The notes beneath the pieces were generated by a model. That model was given only the letters and a program-made list of their open reading frames with translations. It was not told where the DNA came from and did no database searches. DNA of 64,000 nucleotides from assembly GCF_025971955.1 (NCBI RefSeq), contig NZ_JAPDMX010000003.1, positions 124,001 through 188,000 of the forward strand, read 5' to 3'. This DNA comes from Shewanella subflava. GTDB taxonomy: Bacteria > Pseudomonadota > Gammaproteobacteria > Enterobacterales > Shewanellaceae. Below are positions 33,297 to 42,100 of this stretch, in pieces (the first letter of the stretch is position 1; each line of letters opens with the position of its first letter). The translations under genes and the position numbers were made by a program.

Positions 33297-33328
33297 ATTA
33301 TAATTTAAATTTGTTTTTGTAAACAAAT
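33297..33328 (-). promoter_or_regulatory. Retron promoter with overlapping dyad
   Basis: On the minus strand a perfect TATAAT (33302-33297) is preceded at 18 bp by TTGTTT. Transcription would start near 33290, at the first base of the predicted outer stem of the RNA. The -35 lies in a dyad, ATTTGTTT-TTGT-AAACAAAT (33309-33328), that may be an operator. Confidence 0.6.
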
Positions 33329-33460
33329 AGTTCTTTCACTTCAACATATTGGCTCTTGAATGAGTAAAAAATAAACGCAAGCAAATCACTTAACCGATAA
33401 CTTTCTAAAGGATGTCCAAACATTCTTATTTTACATATCACGAAAAACCAAACGCCTCAA

Positions 33461-33501
33461 CGCCATATGTGGCGTAAAACACGACAGATGTGTCGTGTTT
33501 T
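33461..33501. terminator. Tandem hairpins between the retron and the late region
   Basis: CGCCA-TATG-TGGCG (33461-33474) is followed at once by an 11-bp stem, AAAACACGACA-GATG-TGTCGTGTTTT (33476-33501). The second has A-rich and T-rich arms, so it may stop transcription from both sides and insulate the retron from late transcription. Confidence 0.65.
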
Positions 33502-33584
33502 GCTCCCTAAAAACGGGGTATATTTATGTAAGCTTGATACAACTGCGTAACTGGCTTTGCTTCCTCTCTCATTTTTATCCCGTT

Positions 33585-33616
33585 ATGGGCTCCTTACCTT
33601 GGAGCCCATTTTTTTT
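33585..33616 (+). terminator. Strong terminator before the late genes (tR'-like)
   Basis: ATGGGCTCC and its exact complement flank a 7-base loop and end in a T7 run, 24 bp before the first late gene. In lambdoid phages such a terminator lies between the late promoter and lysis genes and is overcome by Q. A late promoter would lie at about 33502-33560 (a TATATT at 33519 is a candidate). Confidence 0.85.
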
Positions 33617-33639
33617 GCTCGCATTTACCTGGTGAAAAC

Positions 33640-33981
33640 ATGATCCGTAAAAAGGTGTATATCGCAGGGCCAATGTCTGGTTTGCCTGATTGCAATCGCC
33701 ACGCCTTTAACTTGGCAGCGCAAGTGCAAAAGTCACTAACGCATGTTGTGCTAAACCCTGCCACGTTACCAGCGGGTTTGTCTGAACCAGAATACATGCA
33801 GATTGGATTAACCATGTTGATGTGCGCTGACATGATTTATCTATTGGATGGTTGGGAGCAATCACACGGAGCGAGGGCTGAACATGCATTAGCGCAAAAG
33901 CTTGGCTTACACATTGTTTACCAGGAGGGCATTGATCATGAAATAGCATTAATTGGTTTGGTGGGTGAAGAACACTTTTAA
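33640..33981 (+). CDS. DUF4406 (nucleoside 2-deoxyribosyltransferase-like) protein
   Basis: The 113-residue protein begins VYIAGPMSGLPDCNRHAFN and continues with VVLNPATLP, a MLMCADMIYLLDGWEQSHGA strand-helix and a short end. This is the DUF4406 pattern, related to nucleoside 2-deoxyribosyltransferases, common in phage genomes. Its substrate is unknown. It is first in the late operon, right after the strong terminator. Confidence 0.85.
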   Translation: MIRKKVYIAGPMSGLPDCNRHAFNLAAQVQKSLTHVVLNPATLPAGLSEPEYMQIGLTMLMCADMIYLLDGWEQSHGARAEHALAQKLGLHIVYQEGIDHEIALIGLVGEEHF

Positions 33982-34133
33982 CCGCCAGCGTGAAGGCTCG
34001 CACGTTTAATCACATTGAGCCGTTCGCCCTGCAGCGTAGTCAGCGAAAAGTGGCCTAGCTTGAAAAGTAACGGCATGACGTAGCTCGGGTTTGCGCCCCG
34101 TTAATGCATCAGTAGCTTTAAAGAGAAAATACT

Positions 34134-34625
34134 ATGAACATCAAATCACGATTAATGGCAATGGGCTTCACCGGCGCAGTGCTTATAGGTGGTGTGCTGG
34201 TTGTTAACAGTGAAGGCGAGGTACATGCCACGTATGTTGACCCCGCAGGGATCATCACCGCTTGTTTTGGGCACACCAACCCACAACTTAAAAATGGTAT
34301 GTCGTTCACCGAACAGCAGTGCCTAGATTTACTTGCAGATGATTTATCAAAGTTCGACAAAGAGTTAGACAGACTTTCACCGCCATTGTCTCAAGGTGAG
34401 CATGCTGCTTACCTAAGTTTTATTTATAACGTTGGCACCAAAGCCTTTGCTGATTCAACCTTGCGGCAAAAATTATTAGCCGATGATCGCCATGGTGCAT
34501 GCAACGAGTTACCCCGCTGGGTATATGCCAATGGTAAAAAGTTACCGGGACTCATTAACCGCCGCATGAAAGAGCGGCGTATTTGTATAAAGGATCTACC
34601 CTATGCTAACGAGTTTAAAAGATAG
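34134..34625 (+). CDS. SAR endolysin, GH24 lysozyme
   Basis: This 163-residue muramidase cleaves peptidoglycan at lysis. The Glu-8-Asp-5-Thr catalytic spacing of GH24 enzymes is exact: Glu in NSEGEVH, Asp in YVDPAG, Thr in IITACFGHT. The N-terminal hydrophobic, Gly-rich segment (residues 7-24) is a signal-arrest-release anchor, so export is Sec-dependent with delayed activation. The 150 bp upstream carry no clear gene. The Rz gene overlaps its end. Confidence 0.93.
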   Translation: MNIKSRLMAMGFTGAVLIGGVLVVNSEGEVHATYVDPAGIITACFGHTNPQLKNGMSFTEQQCLDLLADDLSKFDKELDRLSPPLSQGEHAAYLSFIYNVGTKAFADSTLRQKLLADDRHGACNELPRWVYANGKKLPGLINRRMKERRICIKDLPYANEFKR

Positions 34626-35061
34626 CGTGAACAGTGCGCTAGGGGTTGCGGTGATATTGGTATTTGCATTAATGGTGGGCGTGATCATCACAGGCAAAAT
34701 CAGTCTTGAAAGCCTTAAAGCCAATAATGCCTCTTTACGTGCCGACATAGTGCAGCTCAACGCCAACGAACAACAGCTAACCCGCAATAACGACATTAAA
34801 GACCAGCAGCTGAAAAAACTTGAACAAGATTACAAAATCATCATTGATTTAAATACCCAAAACCGCAAGCGGCTGGCCGCATTAAAAGCCACTCACGAAA
34901 GCCGTACTAAACAAGCCAATCTCATTAAGGACTCAAGTGATGAACCGACAAAAGATTGGGCTAACGCTTTGTTGCCTGCTGATGCTGTGCAGCTGCTCCA
35001 GCAAACCCGTTGTGAAAGTGGTGACGCAAACCAACACGATTTATGTTTTACCCCCCCTTGA
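34603..35061 (+). CDS. Rz-like inner-membrane spanin
   Basis: The 152-residue protein has an N-terminal membrane helix (about residues 12-33) and a long charged coiled coil (35-100), the i-spanin layout. Spanins disrupt the outer membrane at the end of lysis. It overlaps the endolysin end, and a lipoprotein gene is embedded in another frame at its 3' end, as for Rz/Rz1. Confidence 0.85.
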   Translation: MLTSLKDSVNSALGVAVILVFALMVGVIITGKISLESLKANNASLRADIVQLNANEQQLTRNNDIKDQQLKKLEQDYKIIIDLNTQNRKRLAALKATHESRTKQANLIKDSSDEPTKDWANALLPADAVQLLQQTRCESGDANQHDLCFTPP

Positions 35062-35215
35062 ATGGATTGAACCTTGCGAACCGCCAACGTTTATTGGCAA
35101 CACCAATTTAGACTTATTGAATTATTCACTCACTCAAACCCACACCCTAGACGTTTGCAATGCCAACATGCAACGGCTTAAACAATGGCGACAACAGCAT
35201 GACGATAACCACTGA
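34940..35215 (+). CDS. Rz1-like outer-membrane lipoprotein spanin
   Basis: Starting at the ATG at 34940, a signal peptide ends in the lipobox LCSC. The mature protein of about 73 residues has a Pro-containing centre (VLPPLEWIEPCEPP). The gene begins inside the Rz-like gene in another frame and ends past it, a typical overlapping spanin pair. Confidence 0.85.
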   Translation: MNRQKIGLTLCCLLMLCSCSSKPVVKVVTQTNTIYVLPPLEWIEPCEPPTFIGNTNLDLLNYSLTQTHTLDVCNANMQRLKQWRQQHDDNH

Positions 35216-35450
35216 GCTAGGAGCGCAAAAGTTGACAGCAGGAGCCTCTTACTTCGCATCGTTTTTTACCTTTATCGGTGGCGCATTAACCGTTGATGCC
35301 ATCGCTATCTTAGTCGGTATGGCACTCGCACTTTTGACATTTCTAATTAACTGGGTGTATCAGTCAAAACGTAATAGTCGAGAGCATGCATTATTTGTGC
35401 AAAAGCAAGCTCTTATTCAAAAGCAGATGGAAAAATTAGAGACTAGCTAA
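35199..35450 (+). CDS. Holin-like small membrane protein
   Basis: The start at 35199 overlaps the Rz1-like end. The 83-residue protein has two hydrophobic segments (about residues 16-30 and 34-52) with a charged C-terminal tail, fitting a class II holin. With a SAR endolysin, a pinholin function is likely but inferred. It lies after the spanins rather than first, an order seen in some siphophages. Confidence 0.75.
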   Translation: MTITTELGAQKLTAGASYFASFFTFIGGALTVDAIAILVGMALALLTFLINWVYQSKRNSREHALFVQKQALIQKQMEKLETS

Positions 35451-35983
35451 TGGCACGTATTCCTACACCCGAAGCCGAGCCAGTGCTGCTGAACAAAACC
35501 GACCTTTGTAAAAGCTTGGGCATTAGTACTCAGGCATTCGACAAGTGGGACGTACCCATACACAGCAAAAAAGGCCGTGAGTGTTTGTACACCATGAGCG
35601 ACGTGGTCGGTAATCGGGTAGCGAATGAGCGCAAAAAACACATCAGCAAACCGTTAGATGATGAAGACGAAAAACCCAATATTGACTATGAACGTTACCG
35701 CTTAACCAAAGCCCAAGCAGACGGCCAAGAGCTGAAAAACGAAAAAGATCGCAAAGAAGTGGTTGAAGTTGAGTTTTGCTCGTTTGTGCTCAGTCGTATT
35801 GCAGCACAAATATCGCCAGTGCTTGACCAAATACACATACGAGTAAAACGTAAATTCCCCGACATGCCAGAGCGCACCATAGACGCTATTCGCGCTGAGG
35901 TGATTAAAAGCCAAAACACCGCCGCGCAGCTGGCCAACGGCATTGAGGATTTATTAGATGAGTATATCAGCAGCACAGATTAA
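35450..35983 (+). CDS. Terminase small subunit (Nu1/DUF1441-like)
   Basis: The 177-residue protein has an N-terminal MerR-type helix-turn-helix (LNKTDLCKSLGISTQAFDKW, residues 14-33) followed by a long helical oligomerisation region. It recognises the cos-type packaging site in lambda-like phages. The large subunit overlaps its 3' end by 26 bp. The nearby cos site could not be located by eye. Confidence 0.85.
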   Translation: MARIPTPEAEPVLLNKTDLCKSLGISTQAFDKWDVPIHSKKGRECLYTMSDVVGNRVANERKKHISKPLDDEDEKPNIDYERYRLTKAQADGQELKNEKDRKEVVEVEFCSFVLSRIAAQISPVLDQIHIRVKRKFPDMPERTIDAIRAEVIKSQNTAAQLANGIEDLLDEYISSTD

Positions 35984-37940
35984 CAATCTGACAGCCGCTG
36001 TATCTGCTGGTCTTAAATCGTTTTACCGTCCACCCGTTTTAACCTGCAGTGAATACGCCGACACGCATTTTTATATGTCGTCGGAATCGTCCTACACCGA
36101 AGGTAAATGGGAAAGTTTACCGTTTCAAATCGGCATTTTAAATGCCATGGGTAACGACCAAATTACCACGCTGAACATCATGAAGTCAGCGCGTGTGGGT
36201 TACACCAAAATGCTGATGGCCAATGCTGGTTACAAGATAGAACACAAAAAACGCAACGTGCTGATATACCAGCCGCGTGACGGTGCCGCCAAAACGTTTA
36301 TGAAAAAACACGTTGAAACGGCAATACGCGACATGCCGATTTGGAAAGCGCTAGCGCCGTGGATTGGCCGCAAACACAAAGACAGCACATTAGAAGATAA
36401 AGTATTTTCAAACGGTAAAACCTTAATGGTACGTGGTGGTACCGCCGCGGCTAACTACCGTGAAATTTCAACCGATGATGTTATTTACGATGAACTCGCA
36501 GGTTTTGACGAGTCCATTGAACATGAAGGTAACGCAACATCATTAGGTGACACCCGTGTTGAGCTGTCGATGTTTCCTAAATCGATTCGTGGATCTACAC
36601 CAAAAATTCTCGGCACCTGCCAAATTGAAAAGGCCTGTAGCGAAAGCCAGTACCAATTTCGGTTTAACTTGCCTTGCCCACACTGTGATGAATTACAGCA
36701 CTTAAAGTGGGGCGGCAAAACCGAGCCCTTTGGCATTAAATGGCAAGGTAGCGACCCAAGCACCGCGTATTACGTGTGCGAACACTGCGGTTGCTGCATT
36801 GAAAACAATCAACTGCACGACATGGAGCTGCACCCCAATGCTGTGTGGGTATGCGAAAAAACGGGCGTGACTACCCCCGACTTTATTTCGTTTTTTGATA
36901 AAGAGGGAAACGACTTTTTAACCCCCGAAAATATCTCAATTTATATCTGGTCGGCATACAACACACTGAACAGCTGGGCCAAGTTAGTTACCGAGTTTTA
37001 CAAAGCTAAAGGCGATAAAGAAAAGCTGCAAACCTTTGTTAACACCAAGCTAGGCCAGCCGTGGGACAACGACAACGGCGAACGCATCGAGTGGGAAGAT
37101 TTAAGCCGCAGGCGTGAGATGTACCCCAACGGCAATATGCCTGATTGGGTGGTGTACTTAACCGCAGGAGTTGACACCCAAGACGACCGTTACGAAGGCC
37201 GTGTTTGGGGCTGGGGCGCGGGTAAAGAATGCGCCTTAATCGATAGGTTTATTTTGTACGGGGACCCAGCAAGCCAAGTGCTACTTGATAAAGTCGCGCT
37301 GCGCTTAAACCAAAGCTACACCCGCAATGACGGCATAGTGCTGAGCATTGGTACTATCGCGTGGGACTCTGGCGGTCACTACACCGACACGGTTTACTCA
37401 ATGAGTAAAAAGCTGGGTTTGTTCCGTGTTGTACCCGTTAAGGGCGCCAACATGTACGGCAAACCGATTGCTAATTTTCCCCGAAAACGAAACAACAAAG
37501 GTGTGTACCTAACCGAGGTGGGTACCGACAACGCCAAAGAGTTGATCATGGCCATGATGCGCACTCAACCCAGTGTAGATATTCGTACACCTGGTGCAAT
37601 TCATTTGCCGCTAAACGACAACATTTGTGATGACACCGAACTGCAACAGTTAACGTCTGAACGCAAAATGCCAACAAGGCGAGATGGTCGCATTGTGTAC
37701 CGATGGGACGCAGGCGGCAGACGAAACGAGGCCCTCGACTGTTTCGTTTATGCCTTGGCTGCGCTGTATATCGCCATTGACCGATTCGGCATCAATCTCG
37801 ATGCGCTCAGTAAAGTGATAACAAAAAACACCGAAACCGATTCAGAACCCGTTGAACCCCCACAACCGAAAAAGCCAAAGCAAAGCCAGCAAAACAACTG
37901 GCTCAATGGTGGCTCAGCTAAATCAGGAGGCTGGTTGTAA
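35958..37940 (+). CDS. Terminase large subunit, lambda gpA family
   Basis: The 660-residue packaging motor has an ATPase domain with a deviant Walker A (MKSARVGYTKML near residue 78) and Walker B (VIYDELAGFD near residue 175). A zinc-like pair (CPHCDEL and CEHCGCC) follows, then a C-terminal nuclease domain with TAGVDTQDDRYEGRVWGWG near residue 405. This is the gpA (PF05876) type. Length equals lambda gpA (641). Confidence 0.95.
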   Translation: MSISAAQINNLTAAVSAGLKSFYRPPVLTCSEYADTHFYMSSESSYTEGKWESLPFQIGILNAMGNDQITTLNIMKSARVGYTKMLMANAGYKIEHKKRNVLIYQPRDGAAKTFMKKHVETAIRDMPIWKALAPWIGRKHKDSTLEDKVFSNGKTLMVRGGTAAANYREISTDDVIYDELAGFDESIEHEGNATSLGDTRVELSMFPKSIRGSTPKILGTCQIEKACSESQYQFRFNLPCPHCDELQHLKWGGKTEPFGIKWQGSDPSTAYYVCEHCGCCIENNQLHDMELHPNAVWVCEKTGVTTPDFISFFDKEGNDFLTPENISIYIWSAYNTLNSWAKLVTEFYKAKGDKEKLQTFVNTKLGQPWDNDNGERIEWEDLSRRREMYPNGNMPDWVVYLTAGVDTQDDRYEGRVWGWGAGKECALIDRFILYGDPASQVLLDKVALRLNQSYTRNDGIVLSIGTIAWDSGGHYTDTVYSMSKKLGLFRVVPVKGANMYGKPIANFPRKRNNKGVYLTEVGTDNAKELIMAMMRTQPSVDIRTPGAIHLPLNDNICDDTELQQLTSERKMPTRRDGRIVYRWDAGGRRNEALDCFVYALAALYIAIDRFGINLDALSKVITKNTETDSEPVEPPQPKKPKQSQQNNWLNGGSAKSGGWL

Positions 37941-38141
37941 ATGTCAAAACAACAAGCGGCAGAGATGGTCGCACTGTATATCGAAGCCGAAAAAGACGTA
38001 CTGGCGGGTAAAACCGTCAGCGTTAACGGCAAAATGATGACCAGTGAAGACCTAGAGCAAATTCGCAAAGGCCGCATTGAATGGCAGCGCACCTTAAGCA
38101 TGTACACCCGCCCACGGGGTACCACACTCGCCCGATTTTAA
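37941..38141 (+). CDS. gpW-like head-tail joining protein
   Basis: This 66-residue basic helical protein begins directly after the terminase stop and overlaps the first codons of a longer portal frame. Size, place and the KTVSVNGKM hairpin fit lambda gpW, which seals the filled head. Confidence 0.75.
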   Translation: MSKQQAAEMVALYIEAEKDVLAGKTVSVNGKMMTSEDLEQIRKGRIEWQRTLSMYTRPRGTTLARF

Positions 38142-38152
38142 CAGGAAACAAT

Positions 38153-39706
38153 ATGAGCATTATCAACGATGCAATATCGTTTATATCCCCTAAGTGGGCG
38201 CTAAATCGACAAGCCGCGGCAATGAGTTATCGCAACCTTAAAGGTTATGAAGCTGCCAGCCCAAGCCGAACCCATAAAGCGAAAAAGGAAGGCCGAGGCG
38301 CTAACCAAGCGGTATTTGCTGCGGGTAAAAGTTTGCGTGAACAAGCCCGTTGGTTAGACGAAAACCACGACTTAAGCATTGGTATTTTAGACCGTTTAGA
38401 AGAGCGGGTAATTGGCGCCCAAGGCATAGTGGTCGAGCCTCAGCCTCGCAGCATCAGCGGTGAAATACTCGATGACTTAGCCAATGATATTCAGCGCCGT
38501 TTTGCTGCATGGTCATTAAAACCCGATGTAACTGGGCGCTACACACGGCCAGAACTTGAACGTTTAGTGCTGCGAACCGCACTGCGTGATGGTGAAGTAT
38601 TCGGCCAACAAATTCGCGGCAAAGTGCCCAAGTTTGGCCACCCAAACCCGCAAGGGACCCAATACAGCATTGAGGCATTAGAGCCTGATTACATACCGTT
38701 TGAACTAAACGATGTTTCAAGCCGAGTGCGCCAAGGGTTTGAGGTTAACGGTTGGGGGCAGGTGGTGAATTACCATGTGTTGTTTGATCACCCCGCAGAC
38801 CAAATCGGTTTTCGCTATAAAACCAAAGCGATCCCCGCCAGTAACATGTTGCACTTAGGCATATTTAAGCGCCTGCACCAGTTACGCGGGATCAGTATTT
38901 TTCACGGCATTTTAACTCGCCTTGGTGACATTAAAGACTATGAAGAATCTGAACGGGTAGCCGCTCGAATTGCTGCAGCGTTAGCGTTTTACATTAAACG
39001 CGGTGACTCCAGCATGTTTACGCCAGCCCAAGGCGAAAGCCAAAGCCGCGAAATTAACATTGCACCTGGTATGACGTTCGACGACCTCGCACCGGGTGAA
39101 GATGTTGGCATGATTGAGTCAAACCGACCCAACGTGCATTTGGTTGATTTTCGTAACGGCCAATTAAAAGCCTGTGCCGCTGGGACACGCAGCAGTTATT
39201 CAAGCATTGCCCGTGACTATCAAGGCAGTTACTCAAGCCAACGCCAAGAGCTAGTTGAGCAAGACGAATCAAACCGCATTATGCAGCAATGGTTTTGTGC
39301 TGGTTGGGCAAGGCCTGCGTTTCGTAACTGGCTGCAAATGGAGTTAATGAACAAGCAAGACCCATTAACTCTGCCGCCTGACTTAGACATGCGCACGTTA
39401 TTTGATGCGGTGTATTACGGTCCCACCATGCCATGGATTGACCCACGCAAAGAATCCCAAGGCTGGGAAATGATGATAGCCGGTAATGCCGCAACCGAGG
39501 CTGACTGGGCGCGTGCCCGTGGCCGTAACCCAAGTGAAGTGAAGCGCCAGCGTGAGCGTGAAGTGAAACACAATCGTGAAAACGACATGGTGACACCGAA
39601 TGATCCAGTGCCACAAAACGGAGAAAACCCAAGTGAAAAAAACACAACTGGCGCTGGCCGCCGCAATGATAATGCCAAGCGCATCAGTGAGCTTGACCGA
39701 GAGTAA
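38153..39706 (+). CDS. Portal protein, lambda gpB family
   Basis: The 517-residue portal ring protein matches the lambda family: RNLKGYEAASPSR near residue 27, a TALRDGEVFGQ segment near 145, and IEALEPDYIPFEL near 175. I use the ATG at 38153 with AGGAAA upstream, because a longer frame starts inside gpW. The 3' end overlaps the capsid fusion gene by 74 bp. Its C-terminus is charged and Asn-rich. Confidence 0.95.
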   Translation: MSIINDAISFISPKWALNRQAAAMSYRNLKGYEAASPSRTHKAKKEGRGANQAVFAAGKSLREQARWLDENHDLSIGILDRLEERVIGAQGIVVEPQPRSISGEILDDLANDIQRRFAAWSLKPDVTGRYTRPELERLVLRTALRDGEVFGQQIRGKVPKFGHPNPQGTQYSIEALEPDYIPFELNDVSSRVRQGFEVNGWGQVVNYHVLFDHPADQIGFRYKTKAIPASNMLHLGIFKRLHQLRGISIFHGILTRLGDIKDYEESERVAARIAAALAFYIKRGDSSMFTPAQGESQSREINIAPGMTFDDLAPGEDVGMIESNRPNVHLVDFRNGQLKACAAGTRSSYSSIARDYQGSYSSQRQELVEQDESNRIMQQWFCAGWARPAFRNWLQMELMNKQDPLTLPPDLDMRTLFDAVYYGPTMPWIDPRKESQGWEMMIAGNAATEADWARARGRNPSEVKRQREREVKHNRENDMVTPNDPVPQNGENPSEKNTTGAGRRNDNAKRISELDRE

Positions 39707-41702
39707 AGAAAAACGCGGTACCTACAGCATGAAAGGTGCAGCCAATGGCGTGGTCGAATTGATTCTATATGGCGATGTTGGTTGGGACTTTACCGCCAAA
39801 CAAATCGCCACAGACCTACGCGCTATGGGCAAAGTGTCGCAGATTAAAGCTTACATTCAATCGGGTGGCGGCGATGTGATGGACGGCATGGCTATTTATA
39901 ACATCCTCGCTCGCTGGCCTTGTCAAAAGTCGATTTGCATTGAGTCAGTAGCAGCATCAATGGCCAGTGTGATTTGCATGGCATTCGACACTGTGATTAT
40001 GCCGTCAAATGCCTTTTTGATGATCCACAGTAATTGGGGCGGTGCAGTAGGTACTGCTGAAGATTTACGTGAATACGCAGACTTGCTCGATAAGTGGCGC
40101 TCAAGTATGGGCAAGGCTTATCAAGATAAAGCCGGTGGCAAGTTAAGTGACGAACAACTTGCGAAATTTTTCAAAGAAGATACTTGGTTGTCTGCACAAG
40201 AAGCGGTTGATCTTGGGCTAGCAGATGAAGTGATAGAACCGATGCAAATGGCTGCATCAATTAATTTTAAACGACTGAAGGACTTTAATAATATGCCTAA
40301 AGCATTACAAACCCTGCTAGCACAACAGGGCAATATCGGTGCTACCAACACACCTGCGCCAGCAGCTACTATTAGCCCAGCGTCAGCAGCATCGGTACCA
40401 GTACCGACTGCACCGTCGCAAGCGGATATTCAAGCCGCTGCAATTACCTTTAACGCTGAGCGTATTAGCGGTATTAATGCCGCGTTCGCCACATTCCCGC
40501 AATTGGCTGAACTTAAAAACAGCTGCATTGCTGATGCAACCATCAATGCAGACAAAGCCAAAGATATGATTTTGGCTAAGCTGGGCGAAGGGACAACCCC
40601 TGCCGCAGCACAACCCAACAGCGTGATCATTCATGCTGGCAACGGTAACATTGTGGGTGATTCAATTCGCGCACATGTAATGAGCCGTGCGGGTCATGCA
40701 CAAATTGAAAAAGATAATGCTTATACCAGTTATAACCTAAAAGAGCTTGCCAGAGCGTCATTGGCAGATCGCGGTATTGGTATTGCAGGGCTAAACCAAA
40801 TGCAAATGGTCGGCTTAGCCTTTACGCATAGCTCATCAGATTTTGGCAACATTCTTTTAGATGTAGCTAATAAGTCAGTGTTAAAAGGTTGGGAACAGGC
40901 CAATGAAACCTTCGAGCGCTTTACACGTAAAGGTCAGCTAAGTGACTTTAAAGTGTCTAAACGTGTAGGGCTTGAAGAGTTTGGTAGCTTGCGCCAAGTA
41001 CGTGAAGGTGCTGAATACAAGTACGTCACATTAGGTGACAAGGGTGCAGATATTGCGCTAGCCACTTATGGTGAAATCTTCTCCATCACTCGTCAAGCGA
41101 TTATCAATGATGACATGAATATGTTGTCTATGATCCCGATGAAAATGGGCGCAGCCGCTAAAGCCACCATTGGTGATTTAGTGTTTGCCATTTTAACGGG
41201 TAACCCGAAAATGGCTGACGGTAAAACCTTGTTCCATGCCGATCATGGCAACTTAGGCTCTGGTGCTCCGAGTGCTGAAGTACTAGGAGTGTTGGCTGAA
41301 TTAATGGAAAGCCAAACCACAGGGGGCAAAGACCCCCGCGCATTAAATATCATGCCTGAATTTGTGTTATGTCCACCAAACCTCAAGCGCACATTAACGC
41401 AGATCATCAAGTCCAGCTCAGTTAAAGGTGCTGATGTGAATGCAGGCATTGCTAACCCAGTTCAAGACTTTGCTGAAGTGATTTCTGAAGCTCGTCTGAA
41501 AGCGGATAGCGACAAGGCTTATTATCTAGCCGCTGGCCAAGGTAACGACACGATTGAAGTGGCTTACCTTGACGGTATCGACACGCCATATATTGAGCAG
41601 CAACAAGGTTTTACCTCAGATGGTATTGCAACCAAAGTGCGTATCGATGCGGGCGTTGCACCGCTTGACCACCGTGGTTTGGTTAAATCAACGGGTGTGT
41701 AA
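39633..41702 (+). CDS. Prohead protease-major capsid fusion protein
   Basis: The 689-residue protein joins two functions usually split. The first 205 residues or so are a ClpP-type protease: a GDVMDGMAIYN loop, nucleophile Ser in SVAASMASVICMA and His in LMIHSNWGG. A helical scaffold-like linker (about 205-330) leads to a capsid domain (about 340-689) with FTHSSSDFGNILLDV, ADHGNLG and a DGIDTPYIEQ strand, as in HK97-type coat proteins. A GTG start at 39633 with GGAG upstream is best; a longer frame lies in the portal gene. The protease should cut itself off after assembly. Confidence 0.93.
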   Translation: MKKTQLALAAAMIMPSASVSLTESKEKRGTYSMKGAANGVVELILYGDVGWDFTAKQIATDLRAMGKVSQIKAYIQSGGGDVMDGMAIYNILARWPCQKSICIESVAASMASVICMAFDTVIMPSNAFLMIHSNWGGAVGTAEDLREYADLLDKWRSSMGKAYQDKAGGKLSDEQLAKFFKEDTWLSAQEAVDLGLADEVIEPMQMAASINFKRLKDFNNMPKALQTLLAQQGNIGATNTPAPAATISPASAASVPVPTAPSQADIQAAAITFNAERISGINAAFATFPQLAELKNSCIADATINADKAKDMILAKLGEGTTPAAAQPNSVIIHAGNGNIVGDSIRAHVMSRAGHAQIEKDNAYTSYNLKELARASLADRGIGIAGLNQMQMVGLAFTHSSSDFGNILLDVANKSVLKGWEQANETFERFTRKGQLSDFKVSKRVGLEEFGSLRQVREGAEYKYVTLGDKGADIALATYGEIFSITRQAIINDDMNMLSMIPMKMGAAAKATIGDLVFAILTGNPKMADGKTLFHADHGNLGSGAPSAEVLGVLAELMESQTTGGKDPRALNIMPEFVLCPPNLKRTLTQIIKSSSVKGADVNAGIANPVQDFAEVISEARLKADSDKAYYLAAGQGNDTIEVAYLDGIDTPYIEQQQGFTSDGIATKVRIDAGVAPLDHRGLVKSTGV

Positions 41703-41716
41703 CGCCAACACAAATA

Positions 41717-41745
41717 AGCCGCTAGCGAATGTTAGCGGTTTTTTT
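41717..41745 (+). terminator. Terminator after the capsid gene
   Basis: CCGCTAGC-GAAT-GTTAGCGG followed by a T run lies 15 bp past the capsid stop. It may reduce expression of downstream head genes relative to capsid. Confidence 0.8.
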
Positions 41746-41779
41746 ACGCTTAAAATTTAAGTAATCAGGAATAATCCTT

Positions 41780-42100
41780 ATGAAAAACTGTGTAGCAGAT
41801 GGTAATACCATCGATTTTACCGCCACGGCAGATGTGGCAAGTGGTGCGCCTGTGTTACTAGGCAAAGTGTTGGCAGTGTCACTTGGCAATGTTGTCACTG
41901 GTGAAGTGGGTGTTGGTGTAACTGAAGGTGTATTTGAACTGCCTAAAGTTACCGCAGATGACATCACCCAAGGCGGTCAAGTGTATATCAAGGCCGATGG
42001 CATGATCACATCAACGGCATCAGGTAATACCTTAGCCGGTAAAGCATGGGCTGATGCGCCTAACCCAAGCGACACCGTATGGGTAAAAGTGAATGCCTAG
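41780..42100 (+). CDS. Capsid decoration protein, DUF2190
   Basis: The 106-residue beta-rich protein (DVASGAPVLLGKVLAVS, GEVGVGVTEGVFELPK) matches the DUF2190 cement-protein pattern. It follows the capsid gene and overlaps the next gene by 8 bp. Confidence 0.87.
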   Translation: MKNCVADGNTIDFTATADVASGAPVLLGKVLAVSLGNVVTGEVGVGVTEGVFELPKVTADDITQGGQVYIKADGMITSTASGNTLAGKAWADAPNPSDTVWVKVNA

